The notes beneath the pieces are model-generated. The model was not told where the DNA came from. It ran no database searches and saw nothing but the letters and a program-made list of their open reading frames with translations. A program made the translations under genes and the position numbers. Positions 1-8,267 of a stretch of 33,771 bases of DNA are shown piece after piece. The DNA comes from Thermoplasmata archaeon (GTDB taxonomy: Archaea; Thermoplasmatota; Thermoplasmata; Thermoplasmatales; Thermoplasmataceae). Within the stretch, counting starts at the first letter, position 1; each line of letters begins with the position of its first letter. Location: NCBI GenBank assembly GCA_021850835.1, contig JAJZKS010000001.1:1-33771 (forward strand). Direction: 5' to 3'.

Positions 1-313
1 TTCCTGCCGGGAGTGTTTTTACTTTTGGTCTGTTTGAATCTTCAGGGTTAGGGAACACTAGTATGTCTTCCAGCTCATCCTTTGGCAGGAAATCTACCAT
101 TGACTGGGCCAGCATTGATTTTCCAGTTCCAGGTTCGCCAATCAGAAGAACATGTCTCTTCTGCAAAGCCGCTTTCTTGACGACTTCTCTGGCCTCCTCC
201 TGTCCTACAACCTGGTCAAAAAGAATCCTGGGCACCTGAACATCTTTTGTGGAGTTGACGTTCAACTTCTTTACCCATTCATCTACAGTTTCTACCGTAC
301 TGTCCACCACCAC
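1..313 (-). CDS. lonB: Archaeal Lon protease (LonB), N-terminal part, cut by window edge
   Basis: The reverse strand gives an open frame of 104 residues running off the left edge. It contains a Walker A motif (GEPGTGKS) preceded by a [13 protein letters not shown] segment and followed by [18 protein letters not shown]. This arrangement is typical of the AAA+ domain start of archaeal membrane-anchored LonB, an ATP-dependent serine protease acting on cytoplasmic and membrane proteins. The membrane segments and the Ser-Lys protease domain lie outside the window. There is no ATG; three tandem GTG codons (313, 310, 307) are the only plausible starts. A TTAATAG-like TATA element lies about 20-25 bases upstream, which suggests a leaderless message. 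The assignment rests on the Walker A region and flanking family-like sequence. Confidence 0.85.
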   Translation of the reverse strand, partial: MVVDSTVETVDEWVKKLNVNSTKDVQVPRILFDQVVGQEEAREVVKKAALQKRHVLLIGEPGTGKSMLAQSMVDFLPKDELEDILVFPNPEDSNRPKVKTLPAG

Positions 314-370
314 TCTATTTAAATTAAACTATTAAGCCTTTCCAATTGCAGGGAAGCTACAAAATTCAGT

Positions 371-412
371 TTAGAAAAGGAAAACCTTGATAACACCCGT
401 TCAGGTGTTATC
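371..412 (-). terminator. Hairpin plus T-rich tract ending the winged-helix regulator gene
   Basis: A perfect 9-bp inverted repeat (GATAACACC / GGTGTTATC, 6-base loop) spans 389-412. On the minus strand it is followed by a T-rich run (AAGGTTTTCCTTTTCT). The stop codon of the regulator at 408-410 is inside the stem. The layout resembles an intrinsic terminator. Archaeal terminators depend mainly on the T-tract, so the stem could instead protect the 3' end. Confidence 0.6.
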
Positions 413-827
413 CGATTTCTACTGCGAAAACTTTTTTGTGGTTAAACATGGTTCTGAGGCCTTTAATGTCCTCAATATAATCCTGGTTAACCTTGTAGTA
501 CTTGAATCCGTTCTTTGTCTGCTCTACGGATATCAGTCCGAGGCCAACTAATGATTCTTCTCCGGTGTATCTGACGCCAAGGCCCTCGAGACAGCCCTTC
601 ACATTTGAAGGATCTGATTTCACTGCACGTGATATCTCAGAGAGATAGGACCTGTAGGGGTAAATGGAAAGCATATAGAACAGAACCTTGCGCCTCAATT
701 CGCTTCGGTTCAGAGATCTAATGATGTTTCCATCTGCTATTAACTCCATGACATCAAATTCGCATGGATATATATAAATCTTCTTGGCAGACAACATACA
801 TGTACCCTTAACTACACGTTCCACCAC
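408..827 (-). CDS. Winged-helix DNA-binding protein, putative autoregulated transcription regulator
   Basis: A 139-residue soluble protein. Its middle (about residues 42-75, LRRKVLFYML then YLSEISRAVKSDPSNVKGCL) has the spacing of a helix-turn-helix. A wing-like strand pair (LVGLGLISVEQ, then NGFKYYKV) follows. This is the archaeal winged-helix architecture in which the fold separates cell-specific or metabolic repressors, but the effector is unknown. The frame opens with tandem GTG codons at 827 and 824. An ATG at 797, preceded by AAGGG, is an alternative that would remove 10 residues. A TATA-like element lies at 884-894, and a perfect inverted repeat (846-864) sits where transcription should begin. 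This is a classic position for an autorepressor operator. The gene follows DUF2070 on the same strand but appears to have its own promoter. Confidence 0.7.
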   Translation of the reverse strand: MVERVVKGTCMLSAKKIYIYPCEFDVMELIADGNIIRSLNRSELRRKVLFYMLSIYPYRSYLSEISRAVKSDPSNVKGCLEGLGVRYTGEESLVGLGLISVEQTKNGFKYYKVNQDYIEDIKGLRTMFNHKKVFAVEIG

Positions 828-845
828 ATATTTACCTACATAAGG

Positions 846-864
846 TGTCAGACATTATCTGACA
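846..864. promoter_or_regulatory. Perfect inverted repeat, candidate operator of the winged-helix gene
   Basis: TGTCAGA-CATTA-TCTGACA is a perfect 7-bp inverted repeat with a 5-base spacer. It begins about 20 bases before the GTG start of the regulator and about 20-25 bases downstream of a TATA-like element (minus strand, 884-894). It would therefore cover the transcription start. A dimeric winged-helix protein could bind it, or the transcript could form a 5'-terminal hairpin. The operator role is inferred. Confidence 0.5.
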
Positions 865-883
865 ATTGAGCCATTTGCCTGTT

Positions 884-894
884 TACTTTTTATG
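884..894 (-). promoter_or_regulatory. TATA-like element for the winged-helix regulator
   Basis: The minus strand reads GCATAAAAAGT in the gap between DUF2070 and the regulator. The expected start of transcription 25 bases downstream falls at about 864, the edge of the inverted repeat. Confidence 0.4.
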
Positions 895-907
895 CAGTGA
901 ATATTAA

Positions 908-2707
908 TTACAGGACTGGCAGTACGAATCTGAATATGGCTATGGAGGCTATTATGCTGGACGGGATCGTTATGAGTATGGTATATTTAGCCATCCTGAG
1001 CGAATTGAATACTGAGTCAATGAGCCTCTGGTAGGTGTTTTCCTCCCCCATTTTCACCCTGACCGTATGGCTCTTCATTCCTATTTTCACATCTGTGACA
1101 CTATTCTTGGCCATCTGCACCGTGCGCCTAATCATATCCGCAGCTTCCATTGGGTTTCCGCTTCTTCCAAGCGGGTTAATGTCAAGGTTATTCGCGTTTA
1201 CGTAATGGTTATCGGTGGTGTAGATTTCAAGATTGCTTATCTCATTCTCAACCATTTTCCTGGATAGTTCCACCACTTCCCTTGTTATGTTATTTGAGTC
1301 TGTTAGCACTACTGCCTGGAACTTGTCTCCTGCTTCGGTAACGAATGCCTGTATTCCCATGGACCCCAATTCTGGCATTGGTTCATGAATCCTATAATAA
1401 CCCATACGGGCCGGGTATTTTGTTTCCAGCCTGTTGAGTTCACGTGAGAATGCTTTTTCCATACCCTCGCAGTTATCAAGCTCAGGAGCCTTTTCAACAA
1501 AGCAGTTCTGCGCATCAATGACTGCAAACTCCTTCATGGCACCCCTTTCAACGTGGTGCATAATGTCAAGCCCTTCTTTCAGCTTAACATCATCGAATGG
1601 CTCCCTCTCTGGAATGATGGCACCAAAACCGTAATTTCCGAATTTTTGCATGCCAATTACATATTTTCCAACATTTATTCTCTTAAATCTTGAAATTGTG
1701 TCGGTGTACTCCATCCCATTAATGCATTGATTGACACCAGCGGCTATCTCATCGATATCGGTGTCTCCGGAACAATTGTTGCTGTTTGTGGTTGTAGTGT
1801 GGAACACCATCAGATCAGTTCCAAGGTCAGACAGCCTGTGTTGGAGCCTCAGTGGGAGGTCACTAGAACCCAGTGTTCCGAATGGCCCCGGGTGAACATA
1901 TGGAAAGACCATTGTTACCATGCGGGAATCGTCCTTCCTGAGGACATCTATGACCTTTACCGGAACGCGCCTGCTGTGTGCATACAACTGGGCGAAGAAC
2001 TTGTTCCCAACCTCAATGCTGTCCTCACTGTTGTTGTAATTGAGGAACATCTGTATAATTTTTGTTGCGCTTTCCCCGTATTCCTTAGAAAATTCCTTTG
2101 TGGAACTCTTGACGAAGATTATTCCCCCGATGACGTATATGATTGAAGAGATTATGAACGGAATTACCGTTGCAAGATCCCTGAAAGCTATTGTAAGCGC
2201 AAATATTGCTGCGTATGTGTAGTTAAGGGCAGGTATGAAGAACTTTGAAAGCTTGTCTGAATAATATGTGTAGAATATCAGGACCCTGAGGAGTGTGGCC
2301 GAAGATATTGAAACCATCAGGAGAGCCTCCAGGCTCTGGAACAGATGGATGATTGAGATAATCCAGAAGAAAATGGATGAGAGGCCCAAAGACATGAAGT
2401 TAAGGAAAAGGATTCTTCTTACAGGAAAGTGGGTCTTTGTTATCCTGACAAATATCGTGTCCAAGCATATCACCAGTATGTATGAACCAAGGACGCCCAC
2501 AATCACTATAAATAGGCTCCTGATGAAGAAATAATCAACAAAGAGCACAACTGCTGTAAGCACCAGTAGAATGCTCCAGTGCGGTGATTTTTTCACCATT
2601 TTTGTGAGATCGGAAAATGCTTTTCCTTCCTGTTCCAGTTCTCTCACTGAACTGGTATGTCCTTCTTTATTAAACATTTTGCTAATTTTGGCACAAAAAT
2701 CTATCAA
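908..2707 (-). CDS. DUF2070 family archaeal membrane protein
   Basis: A 599-residue protein. Six to seven hydrophobic segments lie between residues 43 and 200. A large soluble domain (about 205-570) follows, and one C-terminal membrane segment (about 575-598). The soluble domain carries HPGPFG at 272-277 followed by GSSDLP, then H303 and an acidic NNCSGDTDID stretch. These are the hallmark residues of DUF2070, a family known essentially from archaea with no established function. The clustered His and Asp residues suggest metal binding or hydrolysis, which is inference only. The frame opens at TTG (2707); an ATG at 2677 is an equally good start. It lies 22 bases downstream of the COG3199 kinase-like gene and is probably cotranscribed with it. 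Confidence 0.85.
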   Translation of the reverse strand: MIDFCAKISKMFNKEGHTSSVRELEQEGKAFSDLTKMVKKSPHWSILLVLTAVVLFVDYFFIRSLFIVIVGVLGSYILVICLDTIFVRITKTHFPVRRILFLNFMSLGLSSIFFWIISIIHLFQSLEALLMVSISSATLLRVLIFYTYYSDKLSKFFIPALNYTYAAIFALTIAFRDLATVIPFIISSIIYVIGGIIFVKSSTKEFSKEYGESATKIIQMFLNYNNSEDSIEVGNKFFAQLYAHSRRVPVKVIDVLRKDDSRMVTMVFPYVHPGPFGTLGSSDLPLRLQHRLSDLGTDLMVFHTTTTNSNNCSGDTDIDEIAAGVNQCINGMEYTDTISRFKRINVGKYVIGMQKFGNYGFGAIIPEREPFDDVKLKEGLDIMHHVERGAMKEFAVIDAQNCFVEKAPELDNCEGMEKAFSRELNRLETKYPARMGYYRIHEPMPELGSMGIQAFVTEAGDKFQAVVLTDSNNITREVVELSRKMVENEISNLEIYTTDNHYVNANNLDINPLGRSGNPMEAADMIRRTVQMAKNSVTDVKIGMKSHTVRVKMGEENTYQRLIDSVFNSLRMAKYTILITIPSSIIASIAIFRFVLPVL

Positions 2708-2729
2708 TTGCCGAATATTTTTCAGATAA

Positions 2730-3809
2730 TCAAAATATCACCGGCATAAGTTTGAACCTACCGTAGCTGAAGAGGACTTTGATAAATTTTGGTTTTTCAA
2801 TTGTTTCGCTGTCCCAGATGTCTACGTATAACCCCCTGATGTACCTGAGTTTTTCTTCTGATGCAACTACAATTATATTCTTGAAGCCGACATTGGATAT
2901 GATGCGTGCAGAAAGCTGTTTATTCCCCCTTCCCAGCAGAAAACCCTGCCCGCCTATTGGTGAAAGGATAATTCTAGTTTCCTGTTCTGATATGCGAAAA
3001 ATTTCCTCTTCGCTTAGGTCTTTTCCGACGAGTGAACCGTTCCGTACCAGATCAAACCCAAGAAGGCTGCTGTCGAGGCCAAGAAGCGAATTAATGCTCT
3101 TGCAGGTTGATCCTGGGCCAATGAGGTAATTGACATTCCCCTGCATTCCGTCGATTATGTACTGGGCAATGGCTTCAGCACTGGTTTCAGGATACTCCGC
3201 TTTGGATTGCGACATCATTAGTTCGCTTTTCGGTATTATCAGGTTGCCATAGCTGGAAAGCCCCATCTCCCCTTTTTCATAAGCAGCTTCGTTCAGGTCA
3301 ATAACGTCCGCTTCCCCAAATTCAGGGATCCCGCCTGTGGCCAACGTACGCAAGATCTGCACGGCCCTTGCTATGCTAATTGCAAATACAGAACTAAACA
3401 TTTTTGTGCCAAGGGGGACACCAATTACAGGCATGGAAAAACCAGCATCTACTATATTCCTTGCAGTCCCGTCCCCTCCAAAGAACACAAGGACATTAAC
3501 ACCCTTCGACATCATCGTTTTCGCGGCACATATGGTGTCCTTTGAACTGCATTCGCCTGTGTATGAGTATACAATTGAGTACTTCTCGACTCCAGCTTTT
3601 CTGAACGCTTCCTCACCCATCTTACCCGATACAGTGAAGTATTCGATATCCAGGTCCCCGGTTTCCCCTAGGAATTCCACGGCCTTCTCGAGTGAGATTG
3701 ATCTTGGACAATCCTTCAGGCTGAGGCTATCAGAACCTTTTAGGTTCAAAAACTGTCCACATCCCGCAATGGGGTTAACTATGATGCCAACTTTTAGCAT
3801 AATTTCCAC
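2730..3809 (-). CDS. ATP-NAD kinase-like protein (COG3199 family)
   Basis: A 359-residue cytoplasmic protein. It opens with the VGIIVNPIAG nucleotide-binding strand, has the diagnostic GGDGT kinase motif at residues 111-115, then GVPLGTKMFSS (130-140), a loop typical of the COG3199 branch of NAD/diacylglycerol-type kinases. Relatives are annotated as polyphosphate/ATP-NAD kinase-like, but the substrate of this branch is not settled. This may therefore be an NAD kinase paralogue or a kinase for another substrate. The start is GTG at 3809, directly abutting the stop of the upstream gene, or ATG at 3800. Tight packing argues for cotranscription with the site-2-protease homologue and DUF2070. Confidence 0.8.
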   Translation of the reverse strand: MEIMLKVGIIVNPIAGCGQFLNLKGSDSLSLKDCPRSISLEKAVEFLGETGDLDIEYFTVSGKMGEEAFRKAGVEKYSIVYSYTGECSSKDTICAAKTMMSKGVNVLVFFGGDGTARNIVDAGFSMPVIGVPLGTKMFSSVFAISIARAVQILRTLATGGIPEFGEADVIDLNEAAYEKGEMGLSSYGNLIIPKSELMMSQSKAEYPETSAEAIAQYIIDGMQGNVNYLIGPGSTCKSINSLLGLDSSLLGFDLVRNGSLVGKDLSEEEIFRISEQETRIILSPIGGQGFLLGRGNKQLSARIISNVGFKNIIVVASEEKLRYIRGLYVDIWDSETIEKPKFIKVLFSYGRFKLMPVIF

Positions 3810-5537
3810 TCATATTTTGTACTGGGCTATTGCGGCAGTGTAATTCTGGTCATAGGCTACAATGTACCAGTAATTGGGTGAAGAATTCAGTGAGAGATTG
3901 ATCATAGTAGCATTTCCGGGCCCAATGGTAAAAGTGCTGGTTGGAGTAGGAGACAGTAGAAGATAAGCGAGATTGGATGTATAGGTTATCTTCGAAAGCT
4001 GATTGTTGAGGTAATATGAAAAAGATATATTTGGCCCCCCGATGGAAACAATATGGATGCTCTCCATCTCATTTGATGTAAGGGCCAGGGATACAGAGCC
4101 GTTCTTGTCTGGTATTATGGTATAAGGGTTGTAATTGTTGAATTCCAGCAGGCTACTGGTGTTTACCTTGAATATGGAAATGGTCTTGCTCTGGTAATAA
4201 TTCCCGGAATTCACCGTCAAGACATACTTGCTGAAACCTAATGGCATGTTCGCAGGAGGCACCACACTCAGGGAATAGTTGACCTGGTTCCCGGGTGCAA
4301 TGGACCTGCTTTCACCGGACATATTGTATCTCAAAGTTGGAGAGATTTCAAAAGCAGGTACAATAGTCGACTGGCCCGTATTGTTTACTGTTATGTTGAA
4401 GTTGACCGTGTCCGAGCCTCCGTTGTAAATAAGGAAATACTGCTGGGAGATTTCTGTAGTGAAAGTGTTCGTGCTTGTGTGGAAAGGGAATGGGGCGAGG
4501 CCAAGCACAATGATTGCAAACGAGACAGCAGCTATCGCCTTTGTATTTACGTGGATAGGCGTAATGTTGTTCAGGGGCTGCGGCCCTTTGAGCCCAACCA
4601 GGAGAGCAAAGACAGCAAGAATTATCCATGGAGGATAAATTATGCTCAGTGCAATGATTACAAAAAGAGAAATGTAGGAAAGGTAGATGGCCTTTCTTCC
4701 AAAAAGTGCAGACGATATGAGCCCGCCATCAAGGAAACCCAGTGGAAGTGCGTTGAAGGCGGTTATGACGATCCCTGCCCAACCAGCAAGGGCCAGAGGA
4801 TCAAGAATGCCATTGGAGGGGATAAGGGGACTGGCAATGAATTGGAGTACAAGGGGAGAGCCAACTGTCTGCACCTGGGAATTTACGATTGGGGCAGCAG
4901 GCGGGAAATTATAAGTTGTCAGTGAGCCAATAATGAGGAAAACGATAGAAATGAAAAACCCGGCTATGATTGAGTACCCACCTGATTCTATCATGGCACG
5001 TTTGCTTACATAGGGCCTGTTTGGAGAATTAATCATTCCCATAGAGCCTATTCCAAGCGGGTTTGGTAGGAAAATTGGAAAGGGGTACTGCATGCCGTTC
5101 TTCTTCATGGCAACATATTTTGCAGCTTCCCTTCCTGCAAAAATAACTGTAAGAGGAAGCATGTAGAAGATCAGCGATGTTGCAAGGCTATTGAGGAAAT
5201 CGGCAGATCCCTGGTAGCTTGCCTGGTATTGGTACCCATAATATATGGCTGAACCAATAGTGGCTGCAAGAAGCGCAAATTTGATCCTTGAATCGGTCTT
5301 CTTCTGTGTGTTGGGCTTGCGCATGACGATTATCTCATCAACGTCACTTGCATCGGTAAATGCAAGAAAACCTAGCTTGTCGAGTTCTTTGGACAATCTG
5401 GTAAAATTATGGTCAGGCTGGAGGTGAAATTCGGGAACCCTCAGGGTAAATGTGTCTTCTCCAACTTCGTAGGAAGTGAATTCGTAATACCTGGAAACAG
5501 TGTCAAGGATAAGCTTTCGTTCTTCCTGATCGGTCAT
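3810..5537 (-). CDS. Site-2 protease (M50) homologue lacking the catalytic HExxH, with extracytoplasmic C-terminal domain
   Basis: A 575-residue protein. A soluble N-terminal domain (1-80) is followed by about six membrane segments (86-350) and a C-terminal domain (about 358-575) rich in NxS/T sequons and beta-type sequence, probably outside the cell. The core matches the EGY-like branch of site-2 proteases: a second-helix motif, FPIFLPNPLGIGSMG, a SPNRPYVSKRAMIESGG gating region, and FNALPLGFLDGG (261-272) with the zinc-ligand Asp at 270. Where active members have HExxH this protein reads R136-E137-A-A-K140. Both zinc-binding histidines are gone, and the codons are unambiguous (AGG, AAA). 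It should therefore be proteolytically inactive, perhaps a membrane adaptor. It starts at ATG 15 bases after alaS and abuts the COG3199 gene. Confidence 0.85.
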   Translation of the reverse strand: MTDQEERKLILDTVSRYYEFTSYEVGEDTFTLRVPEFHLQPDHNFTRLSKELDKLGFLAFTDASDVDEIIVMRKPNTQKKTDSRIKFALLAATIGSAIYYGYQYQASYQGSADFLNSLATSLIFYMLPLTVIFAGREAAKYVAMKKNGMQYPFPIFLPNPLGIGSMGMINSPNRPYVSKRAMIESGGYSIIAGFFISIVFLIIGSLTTYNFPPAAPIVNSQVQTVGSPLVLQFIASPLIPSNGILDPLALAGWAGIVITAFNALPLGFLDGGLISSALFGRKAIYLSYISLFVIIALSIIYPPWIILAVFALLVGLKGPQPLNNITPIHVNTKAIAAVSFAIIVLGLAPFPFHTSTNTFTTEISQQYFLIYNGGSDTVNFNITVNNTGQSTIVPAFEISPTLRYNMSGESRSIAPGNQVNYSLSVVPPANMPLGFSKYVLTVNSGNYYQSKTISIFKVNTSSLLEFNNYNPYTIIPDKNGSVSLALTSNEMESIHIVSIGGPNISFSYYLNNQLSKITYTSNLAYLLLSPTPTSTFTIGPGNATMINLSLNSSPNYWYIVAYDQNYTAAIAQYKI

Positions 5538-5552
5538 CAGTTAACCCCGGGC

Positions 5553-8249
5553 TTAGCTTTGATCAAAAATGCCCCTTATTAACCTTTTATCAATGTGGAA
5601 TTGCCCGGAAAGTTGCGCATGCCTTTTTGTTCCATGAAGAGTGGCCCCTGTAGTTGCAACCAGCTTTTCCCCTATGGCAAGAGCTTCCTGCTTTGAAGAG
5701 ACAATTCTGAGATCAGAAATACCACCCTTAATGTTCAGAATGAAAGCAAGTTCCTTCTTTTGGGAAAAAACAGCACTTATTATTCCCTTGAGTTCATCTT
5801 CGCTGAAGCTGCCCGTTATGAACAGCGAATCTGATCCGGGAATGCCCAGTGTATCGCTGTTTGAAATGGCTAATTCCACTACATCCTTGGTGCGCTTATC
5901 TTTCTCCTTCTTAAGTTCAAGGTTTTCCGATATGAGTTTTGAAATGGAACTGGGAACTTTTTCCTGCACAGTAGAGAGTTCCCCTTCCATAAACTGCTCC
6001 GTGGCATATATGTCCTGGACGTAATCAAGGGCTGCTTCTCCTGCAGCAAAAGTAAACCTCTGTATACCTTCCTGGATAGTTTCAACTTTCAATATCTTCA
6101 AGAACCCGATTTCAGAAGTATTCTTGAGGTGGGTGCCGCCACATCCCTCGGCATCAACACCGTCAATCTCAACTACCCTTATGGTGCTGCCTTCCGGTAC
6201 ACCACCTTCGAAGAGTCTGAAACCGTACTTGCCTATGGCCTTGTTCCACTCCATGTTCCTGACTGCGATAGCCCTTCCCTGTGTTATATATTCAAGGCAC
6301 TTCTTCTCTATCTGCCTAATCTCACTGTCTGATGGCTTCCTGAAGTGCGTGACGTCAATCCTTGACCTGTCAACTCCTTTCTGAACCCCACTTTGCCAGA
6401 CATGTTCACCGAGGACTTCCCTCAATACTCCAAGCAAAAGATGCGTGGATGAGTGGTGAACCATCAACCTGTGCCTCCTGAAATAATCGACATGCCCGAT
6501 TATTCTAGAATGTTCCGGGATATCCGACTCTACCTTATGCACGATTGACCTGCCATGTTTTGTTGCACCCAGCATTTCGACCCTTTTCCCCCTGTATGTG
6601 AAAAAGCCCAGATCGGTGGGCTGCCCGCCCCCGTCAGGGTAAAAGGCAGTCTGGTTGGGGATAATCTCTTTCCCATTGGAATACAGGACAAGGGCATTGA
6701 ATTCCTTGATTGAAGTGTCATCATAGTACAGTGGCCTGGTAAAGAGGTCCGGATATTCAACAATGTTCCTCTTCGCTGCCTCCGGTTTCTCATGAAGGGA
6801 TGTGATGAGTGAGTTGAAGTCACCCGGAATAGAAATCCTGGAGCCCCTTTTTTCCTTCACGATTCTAGCGGCAGTTTCAGGAACGATTCCGGATGAATCG
6901 TAGAGTGTTATGAGGTCCTCAGTGGTAAGGGCCCCCTTTTTGTCAAAGATCCTGAGAATGAGGCTTTCGCTCTTCTGCTCCAGTTCTCCATACTTCCTCT
7001 CCTCTTCACTGATGGCCTCCAGGATGAATGCTTCAGGGAAATTGTGAATAACGTCTTTCAGATGCTGGTGGTGCAGCTTTATGAGGTCAAAGAGCGAACC
7101 GATGTATCCGCATTCCGCTTTAGCCCTTAATGCCCTCCTGATGAGAAGCCTTGCCAGGTAACCAACCTTAACGTTGCTTGGTATCACATAGTCGGAGAAC
7201 AGGATAAGCAGGGTTTTCGTATGGTCTGCAATTGTGTATACAGCCTTTGCAAGATCAAATTGCCTTTCAAGCGCCTCCATGCTGTCCACTAGGCCCCTTT
7301 CCTTCATCTCAGGATAGCTCTTTTCAAGGACAGTGTCCCTGTCGAATGGCTCAATCTCAGCAGAATGCCTGGAGAGAAGAGCAAGGCTTTCAGGGTTCCA
7401 CTGCCCGATACCAGAATTAACCACAATATGGTCTATAGCATATGGGAGAACTGCCTGGTAGACTGTTGCTGTTCCATTGGAAAGCCACACAAGCCTTTCA
7501 AGGCCATATCCTGTGTCAACAATCATCATGTCCATTTTTGAATATTTGTTTCCGTCAATTTCTACGGTCCCCTCAGGATCTATGGCCATATCCATGAACA
7601 CCAGTGTGGCAACTTCAAGGCCACTTATGAGAACTTCGAAAGCATTGCCGCCGTTGCCGCCGCCAGACCAAGGCTTTTCCTTGTAGCTGATGAGCCTTGA
7701 GTCTATGCCCATGGCTTCAGTGAGGAACCTGTGGCAGTACTGTGTTGTTTCCTCTTTCCAGTATACGAACTTGTCTTTGTAGTTGAACGAATCATGGCAC
7801 ATCATTTCAAATGATGTCAGGTGCCTTCCAGTTTCACCTACGAGGTCTGTGTCCAGCATCCTTACTGAAGGCTGGGACATGGCGAGGGGGTTTCCTGGCG
7901 GGGATACCCTGCCGGAAGTAACATGCGGCTGGAAATTGTATATGGATGCATTTACCAGGAGGACATCGTCCCTCCATCTAGGAACCACAGGATATGGATG
8001 AATGATCTTGTGGTTTTGCTTGAAGAAGTCCAGAAACAGTGACCTCACTTCCTTGAGTGAGTAATGTCTGTTTACAGGGCTGTTTCCTATGAAAGAATAG
8101 GAGTCGCATGGAGGGTCGCCACAGGTTTTCCTGTTGCTGTCCAGTGACCAGAAGTAATGGCCGCATGATATGCATGATTTCTTTTGAAAACCAGATTGCC
8201 TGAAGAATTCCAGGTCAAGTTCCCCTGTGCTAATTGACTTTTTTGCCAT
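5553..8249 (-). CDS. alaS: Alanyl-tRNA synthetase
   Basis: 898 residues, normal for an archaeal AlaRS, which charges tRNA-Ala in the cytoplasm. The N-terminus has the archaeal Cys4 zinc finger (C26, C29, C43, C48). The class II catalytic core includes the RWRDDVLLVNASI segment and motif 3 (GYGLERLVW). The editing domain has HHSSTH (about 598-603) and GCGGTH (about 702-707), the four-residue zinc site that removes mischarged serine and glycine. A C-terminal helical and oligomerisation region follows. The ATG start is preceded by AAGGTT. The gene lies 18 bases after a methyltransferase and 15 bases before the site-2-protease homologue, so it is internal to a minus-strand operon. Confidence 0.97.
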   Translation of the reverse strand: MAKKSISTGELDLEFFRQSGFQKKSCISCGHYFWSLDSNRKTCGDPPCDSYSFIGNSPVNRHYSLKEVRSLFLDFFKQNHKIIHPYPVVPRWRDDVLLVNASIYNFQPHVTSGRVSPPGNPLAMSQPSVRMLDTDLVGETGRHLTSFEMMCHDSFNYKDKFVYWKEETTQYCHRFLTEAMGIDSRLISYKEKPWSGGGNGGNAFEVLISGLEVATLVFMDMAIDPEGTVEIDGNKYSKMDMMIVDTGYGLERLVWLSNGTATVYQAVLPYAIDHIVVNSGIGQWNPESLALLSRHSAEIEPFDRDTVLEKSYPEMKERGLVDSMEALERQFDLAKAVYTIADHTKTLLILFSDYVIPSNVKVGYLARLLIRRALRAKAECGYIGSLFDLIKLHHQHLKDVIHNFPEAFILEAISEEERKYGELEQKSESLILRIFDKKGALTTEDLITLYDSSGIVPETAARIVKEKRGSRISIPGDFNSLITSLHEKPEAAKRNIVEYPDLFTRPLYYDDTSIKEFNALVLYSNGKEIIPNQTAFYPDGGGQPTDLGFFTYRGKRVEMLGATKHGRSIVHKVESDIPEHSRIIGHVDYFRRHRLMVHHSSTHLLLGVLREVLGEHVWQSGVQKGVDRSRIDVTHFRKPSDSEIRQIEKKCLEYITQGRAIAVRNMEWNKAIGKYGFRLFEGGVPEGSTIRVVEIDGVDAEGCGGTHLKNTSEIGFLKILKVETIQEGIQRFTFAAGEAALDYVQDIYATEQFMEGELSTVQEKVPSSISKLISENLELKKEKDKRTKDVVELAISNSDTLGIPGSDSLFITGSFSEDELKGIISAVFSQKKELAFILNIKGGISDLRIVSSKQEALAIGEKLVATTGATLHGTKRHAQLSGQFHIDKRLIRGIFDQS

Positions 8250-8267
8250 AAACTGAACCTTATTTTT

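Noticed and set aside
4479..4925. 148-residue plus-strand frame antisense to the site-2-protease homologue
   Set aside because: The composition is an antisense shadow, with no promoter or ribosome-binding site and no family resemblance.
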